Notes: generated by a model not told the origin, from the sequence alone. A stretch of 64,000 nt of DNA from CAVOAK01 sp963664465 (GCA_963664465.2 CAXXSU010000016.1:1-64000); one strand, 5' to 3'. Counted from the first letter of the stretch, positions 1 to 9,453 are shown. Translations and numbers: made by a program.

Positions 1-145
1 GCAGTCCCCCGACGCCGATATTCTGTAAGCTAATAATGTCGCAATATTCGCCGCAAAAACAGAAGTCCACCAAGAACCTTTAGTCCGTACTTAGCCAAAT
101 GCAGGCATTGATCCGTCGCAACGAAAGCCGGCCCGCTTGCGTCGA

Positions 146-910
146 TCAGCTGTGGCCCGACTCCAGCGTCTTCAAATAGGTGGAGAGAATCTGTCTGATA
201 TCGCCACGGCGCTTCATTTCTTTCAGCTCTTTGGCAATCGGCGCAAGCAAGTCCGCGTGTTTCCTGTTGAGGAAGTGAAATACCGGAAACTGGGTTACAT
301 GCCCTAACAACATCACGAGGCCGCTACCATCGAAGTGCTTCAGCTCCGGCTGTCCGGTGAGCTGTGACTCAAGCGCAATATCGATCTGGCCATCTGCCAA
401 TAACTCGAACAACTCGTGGACATTTCTGGCGAGAATTGGCGACTGGCCTTCCGTTTCGCGGGTCGCCCATTGAATGCCCTTAACGATACCGACACGCCGG
501 CCCCACATGTCTTGTACGCTCGAGACCGACATATCGGCGTCCCGTGTGAATGCCATACCACGCACGTTGAACAAGGCCTCCGGTACCTGGACCAGGTTGG
601 CGTATTTTCTGCCCACGGCTTCGATGCGTACCAGTTCGGCGTCGGTTCGGCCGCTGTTCGACTCCTCAAGAGCAGTTTCACTCGGCAGATATTCAACATT
701 GAGCTTATATCCGAGCTCGAAATACGCGCGTTGCATGATAATTACCGAAACGGCGGCAACCCTGCTCTGATCGGTCGCCGAAGCGACGATGGTCGCATCG
801 GCAGCCTTCGAATCAGTTGACTGCCAAAATAGCCCCGCTGCGACTACCATGACGCTGGCAGCTTGGGTACGCCATCGATGACCCAAGGATCCTGGGAAGA
901 TCTTGGTCAT
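146..910 (-). CDS. Periplasmic substrate-binding protein (SBP family 3-like)
   Basis: 254 aa. An N-terminal basic-hydrophobic stretch ending near DSKAADA looks like a Sec signal peptide, so the mature protein should sit in the periplasm. The remainder resembles family-3 solute-binding domains (amino acids or small organic acids): an early strand followed by SETALEESNSGRTDAE, a central WGRRVGIVKG hinge and a C-terminal helix with LKEMKRRGDIRQIL. I chose the ATG at 910 rather than the upstream codon at 970 because GAGGGAAG lies just before it and the signal peptide then starts at residue 1. It is divergent from the small membrane gene at 997 across an 86-bp gap. No permease or ATPase is adjacent. 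The substrate cannot be told from sequence. Confidence 0.75.
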   Translation of the reverse strand: MTKIFPGSLGHRWRTQAASVMVVAAGLFWQSTDSKAADATIVASATDQSRVAAVSVIIMQRAYFELGYKLNVEYLPSETALEESNSGRTDAELVRIEAVGRKYANLVQVPEALFNVRGMAFTRDADMSVSSVQDMWGRRVGIVKGIQWATRETEGQSPILARNVHELFELLADGQIDIALESQLTGQPELKHFDGSGLVMLLGHVTQFPVFHFLNRKHADLLAPIAKELKEMKRRGDIRQILSTYLKTLESGHS

Positions 911-996
911 GATAGTGCTTCCCTCATTAATTAGACTCCGGCCCACAATTCGCACTTGAAGCTTTCGCACGTGGGTTGAAATTCAGGAGAGAGTGT

Positions 997-1272
997 ATGT
1001 CAAAGTTCCTTCAGATAGTTCGGCATGAGTTCATTCAGGTGCTTCCGCCCACCATCTTCTTTTTCGTTGCCTTCAACGTTATCACCATCACCAAGGCTCT
1101 CATGCTGCAACAATACGGCATCGATTTTTCCGGATTCGCTGCAGCAACAATCGGCGCGCTGCTCGTCGGCAAGGTCGTCCTAGTTGCCGATAAACTTCGC
1201 TTGATCAACAGGTTCCCGGATCGGCCACTTATCTACAATGTTGCATGGAAGAGAGCTATAACCGAATCTTGA
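997..1272 (+). CDS. Small membrane protein, probably truncated at its C-terminus
   Basis: 91 aa from the ATG at 997, preceded by AGGAGAG (985-991). Two hydrophobic stretches are visible (about residues 15-35 and 45-65, the second around AATIGALLVGKVVLVADK), followed by RPLIYNVAWKRA. That ending looks like the middle of a longer membrane protein: the frame stops shortly after position 1260, where transposase-related DNA begins. I infer that the 3-prime part was lost to the IS1182-like insertion. Function unknown. Confidence 0.55.
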   Translation: MSKFLQIVRHEFIQVLPPTIFFFVAFNVITITKALMLQQYGIDFSGFAAATIGALLVGKVVLVADKLRLINRFPDRPLIYNVAWKRAITES

Positions 1273-1326
1273 CGGGGCGGTAAAAAGTCGATTCCTCATG
1301 AGAGTCGGCTGGGTTATAATTGTGCA

Positions 1327-1925
1327 TGTTTACTTTACGCGACCGACGGACCGGAGAATTGTTTGATCGCTGGTCCTATTTCGGGGACAAACGTCGGCGC
1401 CTGATGGAGCAATCCTGGGCCGGGGTTTTTCGGAACCATCTGCTTGTCGAACTTCCGGTTGACGATCTTTTGCCGTCACCTTGATGAACGCATGGGCCGG
1501 CCATCGAAGGATCTACACGTTGTCATCGGGGTCTTGCTTTTGCAGCAGCTGCACGATCTGAGCGATGCAGAGACCGTCGAGGCCCTGGCCTTCAATATGG
1601 TGTGGCACTATGCCTTGGACGTGCGCAGCGAAGCGGACAGCTATTTCTGTGAGAAAACCCTGCGCAACTATCGCCGTCTGTTTATCGAACAAGGTCTCGA
1701 TGAATTGCTGTTCCGGTGTTTGACGGATCGGCTGGTGCAGGGATTCTCTGTCGATACCAGCCACCAACGCATGGATTCGACGGCCCTTCGTTCGGCGATG
1801 CGGGCGCTGACACGACTTGGTATCGTTGTTGAGAGCATCTCGAAGTTTGCCCGTGAGCTTGAGCGATATCATCCCGGTCTGCACGAGCAGATCAGCAAGG
1901 AGGTGATCCGCCGCTATGTCGATCG
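1327..1925 (+). pseudogene. IS1182/IS5-type transposase remnant (frameshifted, 3-prime truncated)
   Basis: The reading frame starts with MFTLRDRRTGELFD at 1327 and runs to a stop near 1484. It resumes one base out of frame as HLDERMGRPSKDLHVV, so a single extra base near 1479 broke it. The second part has the DUF772-like N-terminal transposase signature (GRPSKDLHVVIGVLLLQQ, then FNMVWHYALD). The homology stops near 1925, where the IS256 reading frame takes over, so the DDE catalytic half is missing. It is inactive and marks an insertion that predates the IS256 copy. Confidence 0.75.
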
Positions 1926-1942
1926 CCAAGGAAGGATACGCC

Positions 1943-3188
1943 ATGAAAGAGAATACCGTTGTTGCTTTTCAAAACCCATCTGATTTTCAGAAAGATCCGT
2001 TGACGGAAGTCCTACAAGCTGGAGCTCGCGAGTTGTTGGCCCAAGCCGTTGAGGCCGAGGTCTCCGTGTTTTTGGGTAGCCATGCGGCGCTTGTTGACGC
2101 CGCCGGCCGCCGCCGGGTTGTCCGCAATGGATATCTGCCGGAACGCTTCATCCAGACCGGGATCGGCCCGGTGAGCGTGCGCCAACCCCGTGTGCGGGAC
2201 CGGGGGGACGGCGCCATCCGCTTCACGTCGGCGATCCTGCCGCGCTATCTGCGCCGCGCCAAGAGCCTGGAAGACCTTTTGCCATGGCTGTATCTGAAGG
2301 GCATTTCCACCGGCGACCTTCGGGGAAGCCTTGGCGGCGCTCCTGGGGAGCTCCGCGCCGGGGCTTTCGGCCTCCACGATCACCCGGCTGAAAGAGGTCT
2401 GGGGGGTTGAGGCGGAGCGCTGGCAACGGCGCGACCTCACGGCCAAGCGCTACGTCTATTTCTGGGTGGACGGCATCTATTTCAGCGCCCGCATGGAGGA
2501 AGAGAAGCAGTGCATCCTGGTGATCGTCGGGGCCACGGACAAGGGACAGAAGGAACTGATCGCCATCGCCGACGGCTATCGCGAAAGTGAGCAGTCCTGG
2601 CTCGAAGTTCTGCTCGATCTCAAGCGGCGCGGCCTTGAAATGGGTCCGCAACTGGCGCTCGGCGACGGCGCGCTCGGCTTCTGGAAGGCGCTCCGCCAAG
2701 TCTACCCAGGCGCCCGCGAGCAACGCTGCTGGGTTCACAAGACGGGCAACGTCTTGAACAAGCTGCCCAAGGGTCTGCAAAAGAAAGCCAAGGGGCGCCT
2801 GCAAGACATCTGGATGGCCGAAACCAGGAAGGATGCCGAGAGCGCCTTCGACTTCTTCCTGGAAGCCTACGGGCCGAAGTACGACAAGGCCGCGGCCTGC
2901 CTGGCCAAGGACCGCGACGTCCTGCTGACGTTCTACGACTTCCCCGCCGAGCACTGGAAGCATGTACGCACGACCAACCCCATCGAGAGCACGTTCGCCA
3001 CGGTTCGTCTGCGCACCTACCGGACCAAGGGCTGCCTGTCGCGCAAGACGGCGATGGCCATGGTCTTCAAACTATGCCAGTGCGCTCAGAGGAAATGGAG
3101 AAAACTCGATGGATCGAACCATCTCGCCGAGATCATTCGCGGCGTCAAATTCGTAGATGGAGAACGCCAGGATCGCGCCGCCGCATGA
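1943..3188 (+). pseudogene. IS256-family (Mutator-type) transposase, broken by one frameshift
   Basis: It starts at MKENTVVAFQNP with AAGGA upstream and ends at DGERQDRAAA. The two halves, up to about 2317 and from about 2318, are in different frames. A run of four G after the codons for GISTGDLR appears to carry one G too many; removing it restores a continuous IS256 transposase of about 414 aa. Mutator features are clear: VSVRQPRVRDRG, YFWVDGIYF (first acidic residue), LGDGALGFWKAL (second), QRCWVHKTGNVL and TNPIESTF (last acidic residue). The right terminal repeat lies just after the stop (ACACAACTTTTGACAATAGC, about 3198-3217). No matching left repeat was found before 1943, so the left end seems to have been lost where it meets the older transposase remnant. 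Confidence 0.8.
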
Positions 3189-3221
3189 TCAGCCCATACA
3201 CAACTTTTGACAATAGCTCGT

Positions 3222-3484
3222 AGATTGTTCCCCAGCCGCCTGCGCGATTACAGCAGCGTCGGCCGACAGGTTTCCTCGACCACCGGTTGCCGACGGTGCT
3301 CCATTTGGCTCTGAAACCGAAATGTTACTTGCACGAGCGCCGCCTTCGACGCGCGCATCGTTGCGTGCGGCTACAGTCCCAATGACGCCATTTTCGTTCT
3401 CGAGAAGAACTGGGGTCTCGTCGGCACGCCCGCCGGAAGATGTGACGGGAGTTATAGGTCCAGGTACGCCGTCTACAGCCATAT
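3222..3484. other. Unassigned 263-bp segment between two insertion sequences
   Basis: This lies between the right end of the IS256 remnant and the left end of the IS1182 element. A minus-strand frame stays open across it, and on the plus strand CGYSPNDAIFVLEKNWG looks protein-like. Neither has a start, and I recognise no family. It is probably a leftover of a host gene disrupted by the flanking insertions. Confidence 0.3.
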
Positions 3485-4954
3485 CAGCCCGTTGACGAAG
3501 TCTTCCCTGGACGAAGTCGGCATGGTCTGATTCTCTGGTGTCCTGGCCTGAAGGGGGGTTCGCTGATGGCGATGGGACAGCAGAAGGATCGTCAGGGGGA
3601 CTTGATGGTGAGCTGGTCGGAGATGCCGCGCTCGCCTGGTCATGTATTTTACGACCGCCTGCAGTTGGTACTGATCGAGGGCGGCTTCGACGGCTTCGCC
3701 GAGGCGGTCTGCCAGCCCTATTACGCGGCCAGGATGGGGGCGCCTTCGGTGCCACCCGGGCGCTACTTCCGTATGCACCTGGTGGGCTACTTCGAGGGTA
3801 TCGACTCTGAGCGTGGGCTGGAGTGGCGCTGCTCGGATTCCCTGTCGCTACGGGAGTTCCTGCTGTTGGAGATGCGGGAACGGGTGCCGGACCATTCCTG
3901 GCTGTCACGGACCCGCGCGCGCCTGCCCCATGAAGTCCACACGGCGGTGTTTGACTGGGTCCTGGCGCTGATCGCCGAGGCGGGTCTGGTGAAGGGCGAG
4001 CGCATCGGGGTGGATGCCTCGACCATGGAGGCCAACGCGGCGCTGCGCAACATCGTGCGGAGGGACACGGGCGAGGGTTACCGGGGGATGCTGGAGCGCT
4101 TGGCCCAGGAGAGCGGTATCGAGACACCCACGGCTGAGGACCTGGCGCGTCTGGACCGCAAGCGCAAGGGCAAGAAGCTCTCGAACCAGGACTGGGTTTC
4201 CAGGAGCGACCCCGAGGCCAAGATCGCCAAGATGAAGGACGGCACCACGCACCTGGCCTACAAGCCCGAGCACGCGGTGGATCTGGACACCGGCGCGGTG
4301 GTGGCGGCGGAGCTGCACCCGGCCGACGAGGGCGATACGACAACGCTTCCCAAGACCCTGGCGGCGGCCGAGGCAAACCTCGAGGCGGTGGATGTGGCGC
4401 CGACGGCCGAAGATCCGGCCGAATGTGTGACCGATAAGGGCTCCCACTCACGGTTGGTCTTGAAGGCGCTCGACGACGGCCCCTGGAAGAGCCGGATCTC
4501 CGAGCCCAAGCAGAAGGGTTTTGCGCGCTGGCACGGAGATGATGCGGCTCGCCGGGCGGTCACCAACAACCGGACCCGGCTGTTATCGGGGGTGGCCAGG
4601 GAAGCCTTCAAGCTGCGCGCCGAGATCGTCGAGCGCTCCTTTGCCCACAACCTCGATCGCGGCGGTATGCGCCGGACCTGGCTTCGGGGCCGCGAGAACG
4701 TGCACAAGCGATACCTGCTTCACGTCGCCGGCCACAACCTATCGTTGCTGATGCGCCAACTCATCGGCGCCGGCACCCCGAAGGAGGCCGTGGCGGGCGG
4801 AATTGGCGCCTTGTTCGTGCTTGTTACGCCCGCTGGAGCCGTCCTGGTCGTTCAGATCGTCCTCACCGTCTCGGAGGATGGCGAAACCGCCTTCGCCGCG
4901 ATATGCTTCGCCGTGGCGTGAAACCCGGTCAATGACGCCCTTTTCAACGGGCTG
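3485..4954 (+). mobile_element. IS1182-family element, copy 1 (intact)
   Basis: 1470 bp bounded by the inverted ends CAGCCCGTTGA (3485-3495) and TCAACGGGCTG (4944-4954). The flanks are ATAT on the left and ATAA on the right, so the 4-bp target duplication is imperfect here. The sister copy at 22069-23557 has a perfect TTAA duplication, which fixes the element ends. It carries one intact transposase gene. Confidence 0.85.
3566..4921 (+). CDS. IS1182-family transposase (copy 1)
   Basis: 451 aa, uninterrupted. The N-terminal DUF772-like region includes FYDRLQLVLIEGGFDGFAE and LSLREFLLLEMRERVPDHS. The DDE core begins at ERIGVDASTMEANAAL, followed by HLAYKPEHAVDLDTG, then a C-terminal ERSFAHNLDRGGMRRTWLRG with the last acidic residue, and HNLSLLMRQL. 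It starts at the ATG in front of AMGQQKDRQ; an AAGGGGGG stretch lies upstream. It is nearly identical to the copy beginning at 22166, which has a 2-bp insertion and a shifted C-terminus, so this is the likely functional source. Confidence 0.88.
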   Translation: MAMGQQKDRQGDLMVSWSEMPRSPGHVFYDRLQLVLIEGGFDGFAEAVCQPYYAARMGAPSVPPGRYFRMHLVGYFEGIDSERGLEWRCSDSLSLREFLLLEMRERVPDHSWLSRTRARLPHEVHTAVFDWVLALIAEAGLVKGERIGVDASTMEANAALRNIVRRDTGEGYRGMLERLAQESGIETPTAEDLARLDRKRKGKKLSNQDWVSRSDPEAKIAKMKDGTTHLAYKPEHAVDLDTGAVVAAELHPADEGDTTTLPKTLAAAEANLEAVDVAPTAEDPAECVTDKGSHSRLVLKALDDGPWKSRISEPKQKGFARWHGDDAARRAVTNNRTRLLSGVAREAFKLRAEIVERSFAHNLDRGGMRRTWLRGRENVHKRYLLHVAGHNLSLLMRQLIGAGTPKEAVAGGIGALFVLVTPAGAVLVVQIVLTVSEDGETAFAAICFAVA

Positions 4955-5307
4955 ATAACAAAACTCCCCCGCTGGTGGAACAGTTCAAATTCAACATCTA
5001 TTCGTTAATATTGCACGAAAATATCGCTTTTCAAGGAGTTTTTTCCGCCGACGCAAGGCAAGGGAGACCAAATTTCGGTGCATTTACTGCCGTGGTAGTG
5101 AACCCAACTGCCAAGAAAACACCGTTCCAAAGCCCGCGTGGCAGCATAAATGCGGGACGTAACAGCCGCCGCCAGTTCATGAGGTTGTGTTCTCGCCAGT
5201 GTGGGATCGCAAAATCCACTATTTCCACAGCCAAGTTCTCGATACGCTGGGAGCGTAGTGGATTACTTTGGATTACTGCGGCGCTCATTGAAACGCGGGC
5301 GCAAATA
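4955..5307 (+). other. Gene-free leader upstream of the threonine-synthase-like gene
   Basis: 353 bp from the IS1182 right end to the chosen start of the next gene. The downstream frame is open as far back as 4975, but this part is AT-richer and its translation (for example NIYSLILHENIAFQG) has no match to the N-terminus of threonine synthases. I treat it as non-coding leader, perhaps with the original promoter displaced by the IS. Confidence 0.4.
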
Positions 5308-6558
5308 ATGTTGGAATCTAACACTGCTGTTGAACGGCCAACCTTCACGACGCATCTCGAGTGCAGCCAGACAGGTGAGCATTACGCGGCCGATCAACTC
5401 CGGGGGCTTTCTAACGCCGGCAAGCCGCTCCTCGTCCGTTATGACTTGAAGGCATTGTCACAGACACTGTCCAAAGAGAATCTGTCGCGGCGAGAGTGCG
5501 ACCTGTGGAGATACAGGGAGTTCCTGCCGGTCCGAAATTTGGCAAACATCGTCTCTCTTGGCGAGACGATGACACCGCTCATCCCACTACACAGGAGTGT
5601 ACTGGACCTCGGCTCGACGCAGGTCTTGGTCAAAGACGAAGGGCGATTGCCAACAGGGTCCTTCAAGGCCAGAGGGCTCGCGCTGGCGGTCAGCATGGTA
5701 AAAGAGTTGGGTATCACCCGCACCGCCATTCCAACTAACGGCAACGCTGGTGCCGCCCTTGCGGCCTATTGCAGCCACGCCGGAATCGAAGCTTTTGTGT
5801 TCTGTCCCGATGACACACCAGAGGTCAACGTCCGCGAGATCGCGCTTCAGGGTGCAAAAGTTTGGCGCGTCAACGGATTGATCAATGACTGCGGAAAAAT
5901 TGACGGGGAAGGCAAAGCCCAGATGGGTTGGTTCGACATCTCCACTCTAAAGGAGCCTTATCGGATCGAAGGTAAGAAAACCATGGGCCTCGAACTCGCG
6001 GAGCAACTGAATTGGCAACTGCCAGACACAATTATTTATCCTACCGGCGGCGGGACGGGCCTTATCGGCATGTGGAAAGCTTTCGATGAGCTTGAGGCAA
6101 TCGGCTGGATTGACCAACGAAGGCCGCGAATGATTGCGGTGCAAGCAACAGGCTGCGCGCCAATCGTCAAGGCGTTCGACGAGGGTAAGGACCATGCCGA
6201 ACTCTGGCAGGACGCCTACACAATCGCGAGCGGTATCCGCGTACCAGGCGCGATCGGCGATTTCCTCATCTTGAATGCTGTTCGTAAGAGCGGCGGGTTT
6301 GCGATCGCGGTGGACGATGACGCCATTGCCGCCGCACAAACCACCGTGGCAACGGAAGATGGCTTATTGATGGGGCCGGAGGGGGCCGCAACATTTGCCG
6401 CATATCAGAAGGCTCTAAAACAGTGCCTTGTTGATGCGAGCGAGTCCGCGGTTCTATTCAACTGTGGCAGCGGATTGAAATACCCAATGCCTGCCGCCGA
6501 TCAATCAATAGATATTCGCAAGCCAATCGACTACAGCGCGCTGGAACAGGCGACCTAA
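5308..6558 (+). CDS. Threonine synthase-like PLP enzyme
   Basis: 416 aa from the ATG at 5308, a normal length for threonine synthase. Fold-type II PLP features are complete. PTGSFKARG contains the Schiff-base lysine (Lys120), TNGNAGAALAAYC contacts the cofactor, and YPTGGGTGLIGM (about 244-255) is the phosphate-binding loop. The N-terminal THLECSQTGEHY resembles the threonine-synthase cap; serine/threonine dehydratases lack it. Known reaction of the family: O-phosphohomoserine to threonine. The gene stands alone, with no homoserine kinase or dehydrogenase nearby, so it may be an accessory homologue with another substrate. It is convergent with the Sel1 gene and the two stop codons overlap at 6555-6558. 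Confidence 0.8.
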   Translation: MLESNTAVERPTFTTHLECSQTGEHYAADQLRGLSNAGKPLLVRYDLKALSQTLSKENLSRRECDLWRYREFLPVRNLANIVSLGETMTPLIPLHRSVLDLGSTQVLVKDEGRLPTGSFKARGLALAVSMVKELGITRTAIPTNGNAGAALAAYCSHAGIEAFVFCPDDTPEVNVREIALQGAKVWRVNGLINDCGKIDGEGKAQMGWFDISTLKEPYRIEGKKTMGLELAEQLNWQLPDTIIYPTGGGTGLIGMWKAFDELEAIGWIDQRRPRMIAVQATGCAPIVKAFDEGKDHAELWQDAYTIASGIRVPGAIGDFLILNAVRKSGGFAIAVDDDAIAAAQTTVATEDGLLMGPEGAATFAAYQKALKQCLVDASESAVLFNCGSGLKYPMPAADQSIDIRKPIDYSALEQAT

Positions 6559-7427
6559 GGCAACGCACGCCGCATCGGTTCTGGCTGCGAAGGGCGCTGC
6601 CGTTCTGCAACCCATTGGCCGCTACGGCTACGCGCCTGCGAATTTTCCTCCGGCGACATCTGTCGCGAAAAATATTTCCGTGCATCGTCCGCGCGAATTT
6701 CACCCCGCGCTGCCGCCAAATTCAACCATTTTACCGCCTCGACCATAGCGACCGGAACTCCAGCTCCTCGGCCATAAATAACGCCAAGATTATACTGCGC
6801 GCGGCCTACCCCTTGATCGGCGGCACGGCGCAACCAGGCAACTGCCTGAGTGGCATCGCGCGCGACGCCACTACCGTTTGCATAGTTGAGACCCATAACG
6901 AGTTGCGCACGAGCAAGGCCGCTGTTCGCGGCGAGTAGAAACCAACTTGCCGCCGTCACTTGATCTCGTTCGACACCACGACCGTTCGCATACTGCACGC
7001 CCAAATCATACTGTGCGGCGGCGTGATTTTGCTGCGCAGCACGCCGATACCAATCTGTCGCGATTTCTTCGTCTCGATCAACACCAAGACCCTTGCTATG
7101 GAAATAGCCAAGTCTTGCCTGCGCCGCGGCATGTCCCTGCTCGGCCGCACGACGGTACCATTCGGCGGCAAGTGACATATTCTCCGCTACGCCGAGCCCA
7201 TGTTCGTACATCGCGGCAAGGTTGAACCGCGCGCGCGCATCCTCTTGCAAGGCGGCCGCGCGAAACCACCTCGCCGCTTCTGCAAAGTCCTGGGGTACGC
7301 CATCGCCCGCGTAAAGAAGCAGACCAAGCATGACCTGCGCGGCTACATGTCCGTCTTCCGCGAGCGAGCGCCAGCGCGAAGAATGCATCGCAACGCCCTC
7401 ACACTTTCCGACCAATGTCTCACTCAT
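6555..7427 (-). CDS. Sel1-like repeat protein
   Basis: 290 aa made mostly of about six Sel1/TPR-like repeats of roughly 36 residues with the pattern A..WYRRAAEQGHA.AQ..LG..Y..G.GV (for example AAEWYRRAAEQGHAAAQ and ATDWYRRAAQQNHAAAQ). Such alpha-solenoids act as protein-interaction scaffolds. No signal peptide or membrane segment is seen, so it is probably cytoplasmic. The last 35 residues are basic and low-complexity (QARSRSGQWVAERQ). The start at 7427 has only a weak ribosome site, and an internal start at MHSSRWRS is possible. Partner unknown. Confidence 0.8.
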   Translation of the reverse strand: MSETLVGKCEGVAMHSSRWRSLAEDGHVAAQVMLGLLLYAGDGVPQDFAEAARWFRAAALQEDARARFNLAAMYEHGLGVAENMSLAAEWYRRAAEQGHAAAQARLGYFHSKGLGVDRDEEIATDWYRRAAQQNHAAAQYDLGVQYANGRGVERDQVTAASWFLLAANSGLARAQLVMGLNYANGSGVARDATQAVAWLRRAADQGVGRAQYNLGVIYGRGAGVPVAMVEAVKWLNLAAARGEIRADDARKYFSRQMSPEENSQARSRSGQWVAERQRPSQPEPMRRALP

Positions 7428-7453
7428 TCATAACGCAGATCGTTACCGTCGGT

Positions 7454-7603
7454 CTACGACCTCAGATCGTCCGAAATGCGCTGCCAGACGAGCAGGCTGC
7501 TTGGCTTCACCACGGCGATTCCGTAAAGTAGGGCGGCCACAGGGGTTTCCGACCAAATGGCGGTCAACGCTGCCCGCAGTTCGATGAATTGCTCGTAGGT
7601 CAC
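7454..7603 (-). CDS. Possible 49-aa small protein
   Basis: GTG start at 7603 with CGGGGAC just upstream, and a TAG stop at 7454. The product has a well-formed amphipathic look (TYEQFIELRAALTAIW, then PVAALLYGIAVVKPSS, then VWQRISDDL). The frame shows no frameshift. Before the IS1182 insertion it would have lain about 170 bp downstream of the Rieske oxygenase stop, on the same strand. No family recognised. Confidence 0.4.
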   Translation of the reverse strand: MTYEQFIELRAALTAIWSETPVAALLYGIAVVKPSSLLVWQRISDDLRS

Positions 7604-7850
7604 ACCTGTCCCCGATTCGTGCGCACCCAGGATAGGGCTTGGTGCCGATGCCTGGTATGGCTAAATCCAAGATGCGTGCCAACGCACGGTCACCAGCGGC
7701 AGTTCGCTTCCGCCGTCACCATCGAAGTGAATTTGGTTCGTTACGAACAGCCAACGACCAAAACAGGGCGCCTAGCAGCCTGTCGGACTGAGGTCCGCGA
7801 GAATGGGTGTGGACGGATCGCGATGTGGAGAGGTCATGGGATCGAGCGCC

Positions 7851-8052
7851 TTTCGTGAGGACACGGAGTGCGGTCGCTTGGCCGCGCGTACCGCAGGGTG
7901 AGTATACTCTTATGCCCTCTCGTGAGGGCACGAAGTATGTTCGCTTGCTCGCGCGTGCCGCAAGGCGAGCATACTCTTATTCCTTTTCGCGAGGTACGGA
8001 GTCCGGCCGCCTGCTCAAGCGTATTGCAAGGTGAACATTCTCTTTATGTTCC
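7851..8052. repeat. Three tandem 67-bp units at the transposase 3-prime end
   Basis: Units at 7851-7917, 7918-7984 and 7985-8052 share the layout TTTCGTGAGG, an A-C-GGAGT-like block, CGC-TGC-CGCG, then GCA-GGTGAG-AT-CTCTTAT. They diverge by about 20-30 percent. The third unit overlaps the real C-terminus and stop of the IS1182 transposase (stop at 8015); the other two lie in the element's non-coding end. Confidence 0.7.
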
Positions 8053-9373
8053 AGGCCAGGGTCACCAGGTTCCATTCGCCCGTGACCTTGTCCAGGCCGC
8101 GTAGCGAGAACTGGCGGAAGCCCATGGCCGATTTGATGATGCCGAACACCGGTTCCGGCGTTTGCTTGCGCAGGGCGTAGAGTTGCCGGCCTTCGGGCGT
8201 CGCCAGTCGATGTGTCATCGCTTCCAGCGGCGTCGGGTTCTCCGGGGGCGGCGGCGCGCCGGCGAAGCGGTCCTTCCAGGAGAGATGATGGCGTTCCCGG
8301 CCGGGCGTGATCAACGGCGCGATCTCGGCCTCGGCGCAGGCGTTCACGTTGGCCTCGCTGAAGTAGCCGCTGTCCGCCAGCAGGGTCTCGGGCGCGCCCA
8401 GCGCCTCGGGAAGGCGGGCGAGCGCTTCCAGCGCCGGTTCGATTTGTCGCTTGTCGTTGGGGGCCTGGACCACGTCGTTGGTGACCACCAGCAGGCTGTC
8501 GGCCGCCACCAGGGCTTGGGCGTTGTAGGCCTGTTCGAAGCCGCCGCCGGCCACCGGCATGATGCGCGAGTCCGCGTCGGTCAGATTGACCTGGTCCTTC
8601 GGCCCGGGCCCGGCCACCGGCGGCTCGGGTGGACGGCCGCCCGGCTTGCGGCCCGTCTTCTCGGCCTTCTCCGCGCGCGCCTCGAGCTTCGCCTCGTACT
8701 CGGCCCGTTCCCGCTCAAGGCGTTCGCGCGCCCGCGCCTCGATCACCGCCTTGGCCTCGGCGATGCGGGCCAGACGATCCTCGCGCCGGGCCAGTTCCTC
8801 GGGCACCGACATCCCGTCGGGCACATCCGCCCCATCGGCCGCCTCCGCCAACGCCATCAACTCCGCCACCTCGGCCTTCAACCGGGCTTCGAGCTCGCAG
8901 GCGTGTTTCCACGACAGCGCGCTGTGCCGGCTCGCGTTGGCGTGCACCTTGGTGCCGTCCAGCGCCACCGTGCCGAGCTTCAGCACCCCGGCTTCCCGGG
9001 CCAGCAGCAGCACCTCGACGAACAGCCCTTCGATCCGGTCGAGAAAACGCCGCCGGAACGCGGCGATGGTATCGTGGTCGGGATGATCGTTGACCGCGAT
9101 GAAGCGGAAAGCGACAGAATCATAGGTCGCGCGCTCCAACTTGCGGCTCGAAAACACCCCCGTGGCGTAGCCGTAGACCAGAAGCCCCAGCAGCATGCTC
9201 GGGTGATAGGACGCCGAGCCCGAGCCGCGATAGGCCTTCACGAACGCCGAGAGGTCCAACTGCTCGATCACCTCGACCACGAAGCGCGCCAGATGCCGCT
9301 CGGGAAGCCATTCCTCCACCGACGGCGGCAGCAGAAACCCCGTCTCCCGGTCGACCGGTCGGAAATTGCTCAT
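8015..9373 (-). CDS. IS1182-family transposase (CTAG element)
   Basis: 452 aa from the ATG at 9373 (MSNFRPVDRETGFLLPP), preceded by GGAGA. The N-terminal DUF772 region includes GSASYHPSMLLGLLVYGY and the core contains VALDGTKVHANASRHSALSW. Next come an Arg/Glu-rich coiled segment (about residues 190-240), then the second acidic motif LADSGYFSEANVNAC and a DUF4372-like C-terminus with EPVFGIIKSAMGFRQFSLRG. It is intact, so the element may be active. It ends in MFTLQYA at the third 67-bp repeat. Confidence 0.88.
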   Translation of the reverse strand: MSNFRPVDRETGFLLPPSVEEWLPERHLARFVVEVIEQLDLSAFVKAYRGSGSASYHPSMLLGLLVYGYATGVFSSRKLERATYDSVAFRFIAVNDHPDHDTIAAFRRRFLDRIEGLFVEVLLLAREAGVLKLGTVALDGTKVHANASRHSALSWKHACELEARLKAEVAELMALAEAADGADVPDGMSVPEELARREDRLARIAEAKAVIEARARERLERERAEYEAKLEARAEKAEKTGRKPGGRPPEPPVAGPGPKDQVNLTDADSRIMPVAGGGFEQAYNAQALVAADSLLVVTNDVVQAPNDKRQIEPALEALARLPEALGAPETLLADSGYFSEANVNACAEAEIAPLITPGRERHHLSWKDRFAGAPPPPENPTPLEAMTHRLATPEGRQLYALRKQTPEPVFGIIKSAMGFRQFSLRGLDKVTGEWNLVTLAWNIKRMFTLQYA

Positions 9374-9453
9374 GACGGTCTCCATCACGCGCGGGCAAAT
9401 CAACTGATACCATCGAATCCTATTTCGACTCCCGGCTCAAGTCCGACAGGCTG

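Larger units (their letters stand above)
7776..9453 (-). mobile_element. IS1182-family element with CTAG target duplication
   Basis: 1678 bp with matching ends CAGCCTGTCGGACT (7776-7789) and its inverse at 9440-9453. Both sides carry CTAG (7772-7775 and 9454-9457), a 4-bp target duplication. It carries one transposase and an unusual 3-prime region with three 67-bp repeats. The insertion falls on the stop codon of the Rieske oxygenase gene. It is a different lineage from the CAGCCCGTTGA element elsewhere in the window. Confidence 0.88.

Noticed and set aside
2310..2340. Programmed frameshift in the IS256 transposase
   Set aside because: IS256 transposases are made from one frame; the GGGG run fits a simple one-base insertion, and the other IS256 in the window needs no shift.
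3189..4451. Minus-strand ORF of 420 codons over the IS1182 copy
   Set aside because: Pro/Arg-rich shadow of the transposase; only its last part (3222-3484) is outside the IS and remains unassigned.
4975..5307. N-terminal extension of the threonine-synthase-like protein
   Set aside because: The extra 111 residues have no resemblance to the family, and the family N-terminus begins right after the ATG at 5308.
7851..8052. The three 67-bp units as a CRISPR array
   Set aside because: The units are contiguous with no unique spacers, diverge along their whole length, overlap a transposase stop codon, and no cas genes are present.
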